NCBI GenBank assembly: GCA_018644745.1
Contig: JABGPX010000487.1
Span: forward strand, 1 to 13,735
From: Spirochaetales bacterium
GTDB taxonomy: Bacteria; Spirochaetota; Spirochaetia; ARS1246
Length of the DNA: 13,735 bases
Direction: 5' to 3'
A program made the position numbers and the translations under genes. Of this stretch, positions 1 to 6,931 are shown one piece after another; position 1 is the first letter of the stretch, and the number at the start of each line of letters is the position of its first letter. The notes beneath the pieces are model-generated. The model worked only from the letters and a program-made list of their open reading frames with translations, had not been told where the DNA came from and ran no database searches.

Positions 1-373
1 GGAGATATTCGGTGGTATCGGCCCGCCGGTAGTCGTAGGAAGAGTTCTCGTGGGCGTTGAGAATTCGAAGGGGCACGTCACTTTCCTGCACTGCCGGAAG
101 AACGCACATACTTGGTGCGTAGCCAAAGGGAAACACCAGGAGGATATCGATCTCTTTCTCTTTGAAGAACCTCGCGGCTCCCCGTGCCTTCTCAATGGTA
201 TCTACAAGATCGGGAGCTTCCACGATGCCGATTTTCTCAAGCTCCAGCAGGAGCTTCTTGTACATACCTAATCCCATTTCGCGAAGCTCCGGAAACTGGT
301 CCCAATAGTAGAAGTGCCCCACCGGCAGCAGCCCGATTTTTGGTTTTTGTATTGTTAACTTAGTGTCTTTCAT
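1..373 (-). CDS. L-fucose/L-arabinose isomerase-fold protein, N-terminal part (cut by window edge)
   Basis: The first 124 residues of a leftward gene whose 3' end lies outside the window. ATG at 373 follows a GGGAGG ribosome site by 7 nt. Translation begins MKDTKLTIQKPKIGLLPVGH and contains a 'GHFYYWDQFPELRE' segment. This lines up with 'GYFEYWRMYEGLRE' in the full-length isomerase-like protein at 6932-8413, as do the following 'DLVDTIEKARGAARFFKEKEID' and 'GLIDTLDKADAAGRLFRESSID' stretches. It is therefore a divergent paralogue carrying the Rossmann-like N-terminal domain of the L-fucose/L-arabinose isomerase superfamily. The metal-binding residues of that family lie in the C-terminal half and cannot be seen here. 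The substrate is unknown; a cytoplasmic location is likely because no signal peptide is visible. It lies behind the terminator at 429-468, so its expression should be lower than, or separate from, the transporter genes. Family assignment is good; enzymatic activity is inference. Confidence 0.8.
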   Translation of the reverse strand, partial: MKDTKLTIQKPKIGLLPVGHFYYWDQFPELREMGLGMYKKLLLELEKIGIVEAPDLVDTIEKARGAARFFKEKEIDILLVFPFGYAPSMCVLPAVQESDVPLRILNAHENSSYDYRRADTTEYL

Positions 374-428
374 AAGAATACCTCCCGGAATTTGCCGTCT
401 CTTCAGCTGCAGTGTTGCCCATTAATGT

Positions 429-468
429 AAAAAAAAACCATACGCGGGAACTTACGTCCCGCGTATGG
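429..468 (-). terminator. Rho-independent terminator after the solute-binding protein gene
   Basis: A perfect 12-bp inverted repeat (438-449 with 457-468, arm CCATACGCGGGA) encloses a 7-nt loop. On the minus strand it is followed directly by nine U residues (nine A at 429-437 on the plus strand). This is a textbook intrinsic terminator. It sits 38 bp beyond the stop codon of the solute-binding protein gene and 55 bp before the start of the next minus-strand gene, so it should end or strongly attenuate the operon transcript there. No convincing separate promoter is visible between it and the start at 373. Confidence 0.93.
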
Positions 469-506
469 CGCCGTTTATTCACGGTTATGCGATGTAGAGC
501 GCTTGC

Positions 507-2156
507 TTACTTGTTTCGTGCTTCCCAGGCTTCCTGGCAGATTTGCAGATACCTTTCGAGACCGGCTGCCTCGAGTTGGCCCTGGAACTCTGCCCAGTCG
601 GCGTCAAGGTCGAGGTCACCGGTAACGAATTTCGATCCAGACTCGTAGATAAGGCCATTGACATTTCCGCCGAGTATGGCCCGCTCCGTCCTTACCGCCG
701 GCGGAAAGATGATGTTGGCAGGCCAGATCGTGTCGAGGGAATCGACATGTTTTAGGTACTCGACAGAGGTCTTATATATCATTTCATCTGGTGTCATGCC
801 GCTTACATTCACGGTTTCAGGAGTCTTGACCACGGCCCTGAGGGTGTCGTGAAAGAGCCCGGTGCCGCCCCAGATCACTCCAAGGTGGCCCCAACCCCAC
901 TCTGGTTCCCTGTTTTCGACGATTTCCGTCCAGGTAGCCTGCTCGCCGGCCACATTCAACTCGCCTGGTTTGGACTCTCGGTAGTGCGTTCCCTCGATCC
1001 CCCAGTACTTCGCCAAATGGCCCTCTTCGCTCGACAGCCAGTCGAGAAATCTAAAGGCAACAGCCGGAACCTCGGTTTTTGCGCCGATTCCAGTCCCGAG
1101 ACTGGCGAGGTTTTTCGGTGCGCGCCAGGTTATGTTTATGCCGCCCGGTCCTTCCAGCGGCGGCAGGTAATTGTAGGCCTGCCATGTGTCGCCACCTGGG
1201 GCGCCGACGTAACCCTCATGCTGCCCAAGCGTCGATCCGACTACGGTGTAGTCGTTCGCATCGTTCATTGCGCGCACGTCGTTACGATGCTGGCTCATTG
1301 ACGCAGGATGCACCAGACCTTCTTCCCACAGGCGATTCATGAAGCGCAACGCTTCCCTGAATGCCTCGGTCGTCGCCACGTTGTACACCTGGCCGTTCTT
1401 GATATGCAGCCAATCGAAATTGTCCAGGAAAGCGCCGAATAGCGGGCTCTGGAAATCGAGAAACGGGCGCGTGGTACTGGCGACAAGCGGGAACTCGTCG
1501 TTAGGATCTCCATTGCCGTTCGCATCGTTGTCTCTGAACGCGACGAGGACGTCGAAGTACTCTTCGGTCGTGGTCGGCATATCCAACCCGAGACGGTCCA
1601 GCCACGTCTGCTCGATGAGGATGCGCGTCTTGAATTGGTCGTCGAACGCGATCGGGCGGCCCGGTACGGAGTAGAACTTGCCGTCGCTTGCCCTGGTTAT
1701 CTCCCACATGTCAGCCTCGGCATTCATCCATTGGGGAATCGCATCGCCGTACTCGTCGAACAGGTCACTGATCGGGTAGAAGTAGCCGTCCTCGACGGCC
1801 TCCAGACCGCCGTATAGACTTCCGGCGAGGCCGTAGAATTGGGTGATATCGTCGAGATTGTCGGCGGCCATCTTGACGTTGAACTTGTCGTCAAGTCCCT
1901 CCCGCGTCTGAATGGCCCATTCGACTTCGATATTCAACTCGTCGGCAACCCACTGTGTCATCGGGTTTTCCATTTTGCGGCTGTTCCAGTGGCTGAAAAT
2001 CGAAACGGTGACTTTCTCCTTGGCAATCGGATACACCCCTTTCGGATTTACGAGTTCCGCATCGGCTGCATTGACAGAACTCTCACTCTCGCCTCCTCCG
2101 AACGCGGAAAACGCTACGGCGATGAAAAGCACCAGTAAAAGGATTTTCGTTTTCAT
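507..2156 (-). CDS. LplA-type extracellular solute-binding protein of a CUT1 ABC importer
   Basis: A 549-residue periplasmic or surface sugar-binding protein that would deliver oligosaccharides to the two permeases encoded just upstream. Two in-frame ATGs are adjacent (2159 and 2156). GGAGG at 2164-2168 is 4 nt from the first and 7 nt from the second, so the second (MKTKILLL...) is preferred. The N-terminus has two lysines, a hydrophobic core and then SAFGGGESESS, a signal peptide without the lipobox cysteine. The mature part shows the large two-lobed type-1 SBP pattern, including 'WLDRLGLDMPTTTEEYFDVL' at about 190-210 and a Ca-loop-like 'DNDANGNGDPNDE' nearby, as in LplA/YtcQ proteins. About 550 residues is the usual size of this subgroup. 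It is last in the transporter operon and is followed by a strong terminator. The binding specificity cannot be read from sequence; linkage to GH78 suggests a rhamnose-containing ligand (inference). Confidence 0.93.
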   Translation of the reverse strand: MKTKILLLVLFIAVAFSAFGGGESESSVNAADAELVNPKGVYPIAKEKVTVSIFSHWNSRKMENPMTQWVADELNIEVEWAIQTREGLDDKFNVKMAADNLDDITQFYGLAGSLYGGLEAVEDGYFYPISDLFDEYGDAIPQWMNAEADMWEITRASDGKFYSVPGRPIAFDDQFKTRILIEQTWLDRLGLDMPTTTEEYFDVLVAFRDNDANGNGDPNDEFPLVASTTRPFLDFQSPLFGAFLDNFDWLHIKNGQVYNVATTEAFREALRFMNRLWEEGLVHPASMSQHRNDVRAMNDANDYTVVGSTLGQHEGYVGAPGGDTWQAYNYLPPLEGPGGINITWRAPKNLASLGTGIGAKTEVPAVAFRFLDWLSSEEGHLAKYWGIEGTHYRESKPGELNVAGEQATWTEIVENREPEWGWGHLGVIWGGTGLFHDTLRAVVKTPETVNVSGMTPDEMIYKTSVEYLKHVDSLDTIWPANIIFPPAVRTERAILGGNVNGLIYESGSKFVTGDLDLDADWAEFQGQLEAAGLERYLQICQEAWEARNK

Positions 2157-2183
2157 CATAAAACCTCCAACTTATTTTTTTAG

Positions 2184-2198
2184 CCGGGCAACGCCCGG
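2184..2198 (-). other. Small GC hairpin between permease and binding-protein genes
   Basis: CCGGGC (2184-2189), loop of 3 nt, GCCCGG (2193-2198): a perfect 6-bp GC stem in the 71-bp gap between the YtcP-like stop and the preferred binding-protein start. On the minus strand it is followed by C-U-A7, not a U tract, so it is not a standard terminator. Such hairpins between permease and binding-protein genes may act as mRNA processing or stability elements that raise binding-protein levels; that role is inference here. Confidence 0.5.
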
Positions 2199-2227
2199 TA
2201 TATCGCAAACTAAGAAATAGTTTAAAA

Positions 2228-3139
2228 TTAGCCTTTCAAAGAGCCGATCATGAGGCCCTTGGTGAAGTATTTCTGAATGATCGGGTAGAGTATTATTACG
2301 GGAAGGGATCCGACGACGATGAGACCATATTTGAATACCGCCTGCTTCGCCATGTATATCGCCGCATTTTGGTCCCAATGTTCCTCCATCGACAAGGATT
2401 CCTCCATCAGGTGGTCTCTGAGAATGACCTGCAGGGGATACAGCTTCGGGCTGTCCAGGTAGATCAAGGCGCTGAAGAAGGAGTTCCAGTGACCCACCGC
2501 GTAGTAGAGGATCAATACAGAAATAATCGGCGTCGATAAAGGCAAGACGATTCTCAACAGAACCTGGGTGTCGCTCGCACCGTCCAGCCCCGCGGTCTCG
2601 TAGAGCTCTACGGGGATGCTGTTTTGAAAATAGGTTCTTGCGATTATCACGTTTACAACGCCCATTGCGACGGGAAGCATCTGGGACAATCGCGTATCGA
2701 GGAGCCCCAAAGATCTTACAACGAGAAACGTCGGAATCATTCCCCCGGAAAAAAACATGGTAAAGGTAAAGATCGCCATTACGACGCCCCTGCCGACCAC
2801 GGCCTTCCTCGAGAGCGGATACGCCGCGAGAAGGGTCACCACGATGTTAATAATGGTTCCGAAGAATGTATAGAAAAAGGAATTGAAATAGCCGGTGCCG
2901 ATCGAGGGAGAACTGAATATGTCGACGTAGGCTTCAACCGTGAAGTTTACCGGAAACAGCCATACCTGCTGTTTATTCACAGCCTCGTAGGAGCTGAACG
3001 AATTGCTCACGACGTTCAACAGTGGATACATAAAAATCAGGAATGCAACGACCAACAGGATACCGTTTACCAACAATACCACTCGGTCCAGACGGGTGTA
3101 TTGAAGGCTGGCTCTCGAGAGGTTCTTCCAGCCTACCAC
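2228..3139 (-). CDS. YtcP-like CUT1 ABC sugar permease
   Basis: Inner-membrane permease subunit of 303 residues, pairing with the LplB-like subunit to form the import channel. The frame stays open far upstream, but the real start is best placed at GTG 3139-3137. That codon overlaps the TAG stop of the LplB-like gene (sequence GTGGTAG), lies 8 nt after a GGAG, and gives the usual family length of about 300. It has six predicted membrane segments, roughly at residues 20-43, 84-106, 117-140, 152-168, 200-225 and 270-290. The cytoplasmic EAA loop that docks the ATPase reads 'ELYETAGLDGASDTQVLLRI' (178-197). The C-terminus 'QKYFTKGLMIGSLKG' is typical of YtcP/LplC proteins. The 7-nt overlap implies translational coupling with the upstream permease. 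No ATPase gene is in the window. Confidence 0.93.
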   Translation of the reverse strand: MVGWKNLSRASLQYTRLDRVVLLVNGILLVVAFLIFMYPLLNVVSNSFSSYEAVNKQQVWLFPVNFTVEAYVDIFSSPSIGTGYFNSFFYTFFGTIINIVVTLLAAYPLSRKAVVGRGVVMAIFTFTMFFSGGMIPTFLVVRSLGLLDTRLSQMLPVAMGVVNVIIARTYFQNSIPVELYETAGLDGASDTQVLLRIVLPLSTPIISVLILYYAVGHWNSFFSALIYLDSPKLYPLQVILRDHLMEESLSMEEHWDQNAAIYMAKQAVFKYGLIVVGSLPVIILYPIIQKYFTKGLMIGSLKG

Positions 3140-4137
3140 AGCGATGTCTCCGAGACTTTCCTCGCAACCTGATTGATCGTAACGAGGAGAATCATATTGA
3201 TAATCGAGGTGAAAAGCCCCACGGCGGTTCCGAAACTGTAGGCTCCGCCTAATAATCCGACTTTGTACACGTACGTTGATATTACTTCCGACGTCGACAT
3301 GAGGAACGGGTTGTTGTTTTGGAGCAGGTACACCTTTTCGAAACCGACGTTCATCATCTTGGCCGCGGCCAGGATGAAGAGGATAATGATGGTAGGCATG
3401 ATGGCCGGGATATCTATGTGCCATATCTTCTGAAACAGATTCATGCCATCGATTCTGCCGGCGTCGTACAGGTCTACGTTGACCGACGATAGCGAGGCCA
3501 GGTAAATGATACTGCCGTACCCGACCCCCTGCCAGACGCCGGACCAGACAAAGATGCTCTTGAACAGTTTGGGATCGTTCATAAAGATGATCGGTTCGGC
3601 GCCGGAAGCCACGAGAAGCATATTCACGATGCCGTCCAACGCTAACATACGGTAGATGATGCCGACGAATATGACCACAGAAATGAAATGGGGCAGGTAA
3701 GAGATCATCTGCACCGATTTCTTGAAGCGCTTCGATCGCACCTCGTTCAGTGAAAGTGCTAGAATAATGGGAAAGGGAAACCCCGCCAGCAGTGAATAGA
3801 TGCTTATTCCGAGGGTATTCAGCAGTACCCTCTTGAACTGGTACGAGCTCAAGAACAGCCGGAAATGGCTCAGCCCGATCCACGGACTGCCCCAGATACC
3901 GGCCCTGGGTCTATACTCCTTGAACGCTATTATTACTCCGTACATCGGGACATACTTAAAGATGATGATGTAGATCATCGGAATAACAAGGTACAGATAG
4001 AGCTGCCAGTGGTCATGAACGGCTCTGCGTAATCGCACGGAGGTCTTGGTTACCTTATATCCGCCTGTTACCGATGACCCTTTGCTGCTTTTAATTTTTG
4101 AACCGTCAAGGGCACCATCTGCTCGGGTCGTTTCCAT
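3133..4137 (-). CDS. LplB-like CUT1 ABC sugar permease
   Basis: Inner-membrane permease subunit of 334 residues. The characteristic LplB opening 'LYLVIPMIYIIIFKYVPMYG' (48-67) contains the first membrane segment and is followed by 'GVIIAFKEYRPRAGIWGSPWIGL'. Further membrane segments lie at about 104-128, 146-164, 194-216, 246-266 and 304-322. The EAA loop 'DAGRIDGMNLFQKIWHIDIP' is at 225-244. The start at ATG 4137 lacks a clear Shine-Dalgarno sequence, and the 40 polar residues before the first membrane segment are longer than usual. The start is therefore the least certain part; no better-supported internal start was seen (a GTG at codon 34 also lacks a ribosome site). It is 63 bp after the GH78 stop, in a gap holding palindromic element A and a 15-bp dyad, and overlaps the next permease by 7 nt. 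With the YtcP-like subunit and the LplA-type protein it forms an importer that must borrow an ATPase encoded elsewhere. Confidence 0.92.
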   Translation of the reverse strand: METTRADGALDGSKIKSSKGSSVTGGYKVTKTSVRLRRAVHDHWQLYLYLVIPMIYIIIFKYVPMYGVIIAFKEYRPRAGIWGSPWIGLSHFRLFLSSYQFKRVLLNTLGISIYSLLAGFPFPIILALSLNEVRSKRFKKSVQMISYLPHFISVVIFVGIIYRMLALDGIVNMLLVASGAEPIIFMNDPKLFKSIFVWSGVWQGVGYGSIIYLASLSSVNVDLYDAGRIDGMNLFQKIWHIDIPAIMPTIIILFILAAAKMMNVGFEKVYLLQNNNPFLMSTSEVISTYVYKVGLLGGAYSFGTAVGLFTSIINMILLVTINQVARKVSETSLW

Positions 4138-4143
4138 ATTAGC

Positions 4144-4158
4144 TGGTATGCTATACCA
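4144..4158. promoter_or_regulatory. 15-bp dyad just upstream of the LplB-like gene
   Basis: TGGTAT (4144-4149), GCT spacer, ATACCA (4153-4158): a perfect 6-bp dyad located 6 nt before the LplB-like ATG, in the place where a ribosome site would be expected. It could be an operator or an RNA hairpin affecting translation of the permease. Nothing in the sequence distinguishes these, and no convincing -35/-10 pair was found beside it. Confidence 0.35.
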
Positions 4159-4173
4159 CGGGGTGACAGAACG

Positions 4174-4209
4174 CCATAGGACTTTAAACTCAAAAAAGTC
4201 CTAGCCTTC
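4174..4209 (-). repeat. Palindromic element, copy A
   Basis: A 36-bp element whose ungapped alignment with copy B (8507-8542) has 30 identical positions. It can fold into a 9-bp stem (4177-4185 with 4195-4203, plus-strand arm TAGGACTTT) with a 9-nt loop. On the minus strand it begins with the last two codons of GH78 (GAA GGC) and its TAG stop, then GGACT. It lies 36 nt before the LplB-like start. At element position 11/23 the stem pair is T-A here and A-T in copy B, a compensatory change. It could be a dispersed palindromic repeat, an RNA processing hairpin or a protein-binding dyad. There is no U tract after it, so it is not a standard terminator. Confidence 0.75.
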
Positions 4210-6912
4210 TACGAGTACAAACGAGTAGGAACCCGATCCGACATAAAACTCGACAAAATACGGACTTTCAATTCCTTCAATAATGCCAATGGCGCCCACG
4301 GCGCCATTATTAAGCGACCCTCGAGCAAATATCTCAGTATCTTCCATAAACACCACCGGATTGCTGAATCCAAGTTTCGGAATAGCAACCCGCGCCCGGC
4401 TATTTACCGGTATTTCTACGTCCAGAGTAAGCGAGGTTTTCGTGCTCCTCCAGCTCGAGGCCACGCCGCCTTTCACGGTCATAATCCGCGCGGAAGCCGA
4501 GGTGAGATCGCCTACCACGTGGGGCCTGATTACAATCTCCGAAAATCCCGGGATTGTCGTTTCCTGTCCATGATAAGCAGGTTCGCCGATACCCGCGATA
4601 TAATGGTAGAAAAACTTATCGATGCCGCCCCACATCATCATGCTGTCAGCCCGATGGGCCTTGTGCGAGCCATCCCTGTCCGGTGCCCAGTCACGTCCCC
4701 AGGATTCCCAGATCGTCGTTGCGCCCTGCTCAACCATATAACCCCAGCCGGGATAAGTTTTTGCTGAGGCCAGGGAGAATAGCGCTTCGCTCTCCTCATG
4801 TTTGATGAGAACCTCCAGCACGCTCGGGGTACCGACGTGGCCGGTGTGTATGTGACCGCTGTGAGTCTCCATGATTTCCCGCACAAGGTTATCCAGAACC
4901 GTGCTGACACGCTCTTCAGGAACCAGACCGAGAATTAGGGAGAATGCGTTCGCAGTTTGGGCCCCGTCTGCGTAGTTCCCTTTCTTCGCATCGAAAAAGC
5001 CGGTGTTGATGGTTTCTCTGATACTCTCCGCTAACTCTGCGTATTTACTCACGTCCTTAGACTTGCCGAGGATGCCGGCGGCCTTTGATGCCACTACGGC
5101 GCTTCTATAATAATAACCCGTCCAGATGAGAGGCGGCGGCATCTCATCGGAGGTGTATTCCTCATAACCCGGGGAAGGCCCCGGTGTCATATGGTCTCCC
5201 AGCCAGCCGGTAGAGATGATGTTTTCCTCAGAGATAGAACCGAGGTAATCGATCCATTTCACAATCGCCGAATAATGGTTTGATAGTATACGTATGTCAT
5301 CGTAGTACTCGTACAGGTACCAGACTAGAGCCGGGTAATTTCCGGCCTGTGCGGCGTCATGCTGCCTGTTGGAGTCAGGCAGTTCAGGCGCCCAATCGGA
5401 TAACGATCCGTCGGGCCGCTGATTATTCCGAATATCCTCCAGCCATTTTGACCAGAACCGGGGCATATACGTCCGAGTAAAGAGGACCGAAGACACGCTG
5501 GCAGGTTCGTTATAGCCAAGGGGCTCCCGGTGCAGGCAGTCCATCGGAAATCCTTTCAGTGCATTGCGAAGGGTCCACGTTACGATGGAATGTATCCGGT
5601 TGAATAATTCATTTGAACATGAAAACTCGGCATTCATCTCGATGGCGGAGTGCACTACCCTGCCCTGGACCTGGATAACCGAAAAGTCGCGAAGCGGCCC
5701 GGATATCTGAACGTGGTGAACTGGATGGAAGGTGAACCTTGGCTCGTAGGATTCTCCGTCCGGGTCGCCTTTAAGAATATAGGTGTCCGATTCACAAGGT
5801 CCAGACGCTCCGGTTTCGTCAATAGTTCCATCCGGCAGGCATCGGGAGGAATAAGTGATAGTTACTTTATCGCCCTTACGTCCCTTCACCCGGATCAGGA
5901 CCCAGCCGCTGAACAACTGTCCGAAGTCAAACAGATAAGTACCTTCAGTTGACTTGAAGGACCGGGCAGGTTCCCGGGTTTCGGTAACTTTCATAGGCTG
6001 CAGGGCTTGCGAAAACAGCTTTCCCTTTGGATCAGATGCTTCGCGTCCCCGGTCCCAAGTCGAATCATCAAAACCGGTCTGATTCCATCCCGGACTTTCC
6101 AGCCTGGCGTCGTAGATCTCCCCGCTCTGAAAGGTATTGTGCGTGATAGGCCCTGAAACGGTTTTCCAATCAGAATCGCTTTCAATTGTCGTATGTGTGC
6201 CGTCGGAGAAATGAACATTCATCTGCAAAAGCATCTTCAAAGAGCTGTCAAAGGAAAACCTGCCGTTTGCCAATCCGCGGTACCATCCGTTTCCGAGCAT
6301 CACGGAAATGGCATTCTCCCCATTCCTGAGCATATCGGCTACATCATAGGTCACATAAGGTACTTTTTGCCGGTAGTCGGTAAGAACAGGATCAAGTACA
6401 TGATCCCCCACCTTTTCCCCGTTCAGGTAAAGTTCATATAGTCCGAGACCTGAGAGATAGATTCTTGCTTTCTTGATTTGTTTGCCTAGCGAAAACACTT
6501 TGCGGAAAATCGGCGATGCAATCTCGTCATCCGCCTGAATCCATGTTCCGAGCCAATCCGTCTCATGCAGCAAACCCATTTCGAAGGCCTCCGGCTCGGA
6601 GTAGGCGCCTTCACCGCCGTCGCCGTCCCAAACCCGTACCTTCCAGTAATATTCTTCCGTGCTTGAAAGCGTCTCTCCCTGGTAAACCACATTCGCCGAC
6701 CGGCTGGAGGAAACTTTCGCGCTGTCCCATTTGTCTCCGATGCCCCGCTCGAGGTTTGCAAGGCTGCCGGCAACAAGTATTTGGTAAGCGGTCTGCATTT
6801 CTCCGCGCCTGTCTGACTGCAGCACCCAACTAAACCTCGGTTCGGGAACATCAAGCCCAATCGGATTGGCAGCGTATTCGCAAAAAAGTTTTGCGGCGGT
6901 GATAGTAATCAT
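4201..6912 (-). CDS. GH78 alpha-L-rhamnosidase (cytoplasmic)
   Basis: A 903-residue retrieval of the multi-domain GH78 family, which releases terminal alpha-L-rhamnose by inversion. Order: Fn3-like domain (about 1-112), N-terminal beta-sandwich with 'KARIYLSGLGLYELYLNG' (148-165), CBM67/rhamnosidase beta-sandwich with 'LFDFGQLFSGWVLIRVKG' (327-344), (alpha/alpha)6 catalytic domain (about 425-775) and C-terminal beta-sandwich (about 780-903). The catalytic landmark 'DCLHREPLGYNEP' is at 458-470; E463 is the likely general acid and D458 a partner. 'GATTIWESWG' at 730-739 supplies E736, the likely general base. The more common 'GWTGD' after the acid is 'GYNEP' here. No signal peptide, so it acts on imported oligosaccharides. 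ATG 6912 has a GAGGGA-type ribosome site; the isomerase-like stop is 19 bp upstream, indicating one operon with it. Its last codons and stop lie inside palindromic element A. Rhamnose specificity is a family-level inference. Confidence 0.95.
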   Translation of the reverse strand: MITITAAKLFCEYAANPIGLDVPEPRFSWVLQSDRRGEMQTAYQILVAGSLANLERGIGDKWDSAKVSSSRSANVVYQGETLSSTEEYYWKVRVWDGDGGEGAYSEPEAFEMGLLHETDWLGTWIQADDEIASPIFRKVFSLGKQIKKARIYLSGLGLYELYLNGEKVGDHVLDPVLTDYRQKVPYVTYDVADMLRNGENAISVMLGNGWYRGLANGRFSFDSSLKMLLQMNVHFSDGTHTTIESDSDWKTVSGPITHNTFQSGEIYDARLESPGWNQTGFDDSTWDRGREASDPKGKLFSQALQPMKVTETREPARSFKSTEGTYLFDFGQLFSGWVLIRVKGRKGDKVTITYSSRCLPDGTIDETGASGPCESDTYILKGDPDGESYEPRFTFHPVHHVQISGPLRDFSVIQVQGRVVHSAIEMNAEFSCSNELFNRIHSIVTWTLRNALKGFPMDCLHREPLGYNEPASVSSVLFTRTYMPRFWSKWLEDIRNNQRPDGSLSDWAPELPDSNRQHDAAQAGNYPALVWYLYEYYDDIRILSNHYSAIVKWIDYLGSISEENIISTGWLGDHMTPGPSPGYEEYTSDEMPPPLIWTGYYYRSAVVASKAAGILGKSKDVSKYAELAESIRETINTGFFDAKKGNYADGAQTANAFSLILGLVPEERVSTVLDNLVREIMETHSGHIHTGHVGTPSVLEVLIKHEESEALFSLASAKTYPGWGYMVEQGATTIWESWGRDWAPDRDGSHKAHRADSMMMWGGIDKFFYHYIAGIGEPAYHGQETTIPGFSEIVIRPHVVGDLTSASARIMTVKGGVASSWRSTKTSLTLDVEIPVNSRARVAIPKLGFSNPVVFMEDTEIFARGSLNNGAVGAIGIIEGIESPYFVEFYVGSGSYSFVLVEG
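4288..4308 (-). other. Strong hairpin inside the GH78 3' coding region
   Basis: AATGGCGCC (4288-4296), CAC, GGCGCCATT (4300-4308): a perfect 9-bp stem with a 3-nt loop, about 85 bp before the GH78 stop. It encodes an Asn-Gly-Ala-Val-Gly-Ala-Ile stretch (residues 869-875). An alternative outer pairing uses AATAAT at 4279-4284 with ATTATT at 4306-4311, so two overlapping structures are possible. There is no U tract. Its closeness to element A (4174-4209) is notable, but the structure may be a by-product of the Gly/Ala codons. Confidence 0.4.
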
Positions 6913-6931
6913 TTATGTACTTCCCTCTGTC

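Noticed and set aside
849..1301. 150-codon plus-strand open frame opposite the binding-protein gene.
   Set aside because: Antisense shadow of a clearly coding gene with no supporting start signals or domain.
2624..3172. 182-codon plus-strand open frame opposite the permease genes.
   Set aside because: Antisense to well-supported permease coding sequence, charged low-complexity composition, no recognisable domain or ribosome site.
3140..3883. Open frame of about 248 codons upstream of, and in frame with, the YtcP-like permease, which would give a 551-residue protein.
   Set aside because: It lies wholly inside the LplB-like gene on the same strand in another frame, is rich in Arg/His without domain-like features, and a GTG with a GGAG at the LplB stop gives the normal family length.
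4174..4209. Elements A and B as ordinary rho-independent terminators.
   Set aside because: Neither stem is followed by a U tract on the minus strand (copy A is followed by GGCGTTCTG, copy B by GGTTTTGC), and the stems are only moderately GC-rich.
4174..4209. Elements A and B as a DevR- or NreC-type binding palindrome for the local NarL-family regulator.
   Set aside because: The GGACT...AGTCC arms recall such sites, but the arms are separated by a longer loop than those palindromes allow; kept only as an open possibility.
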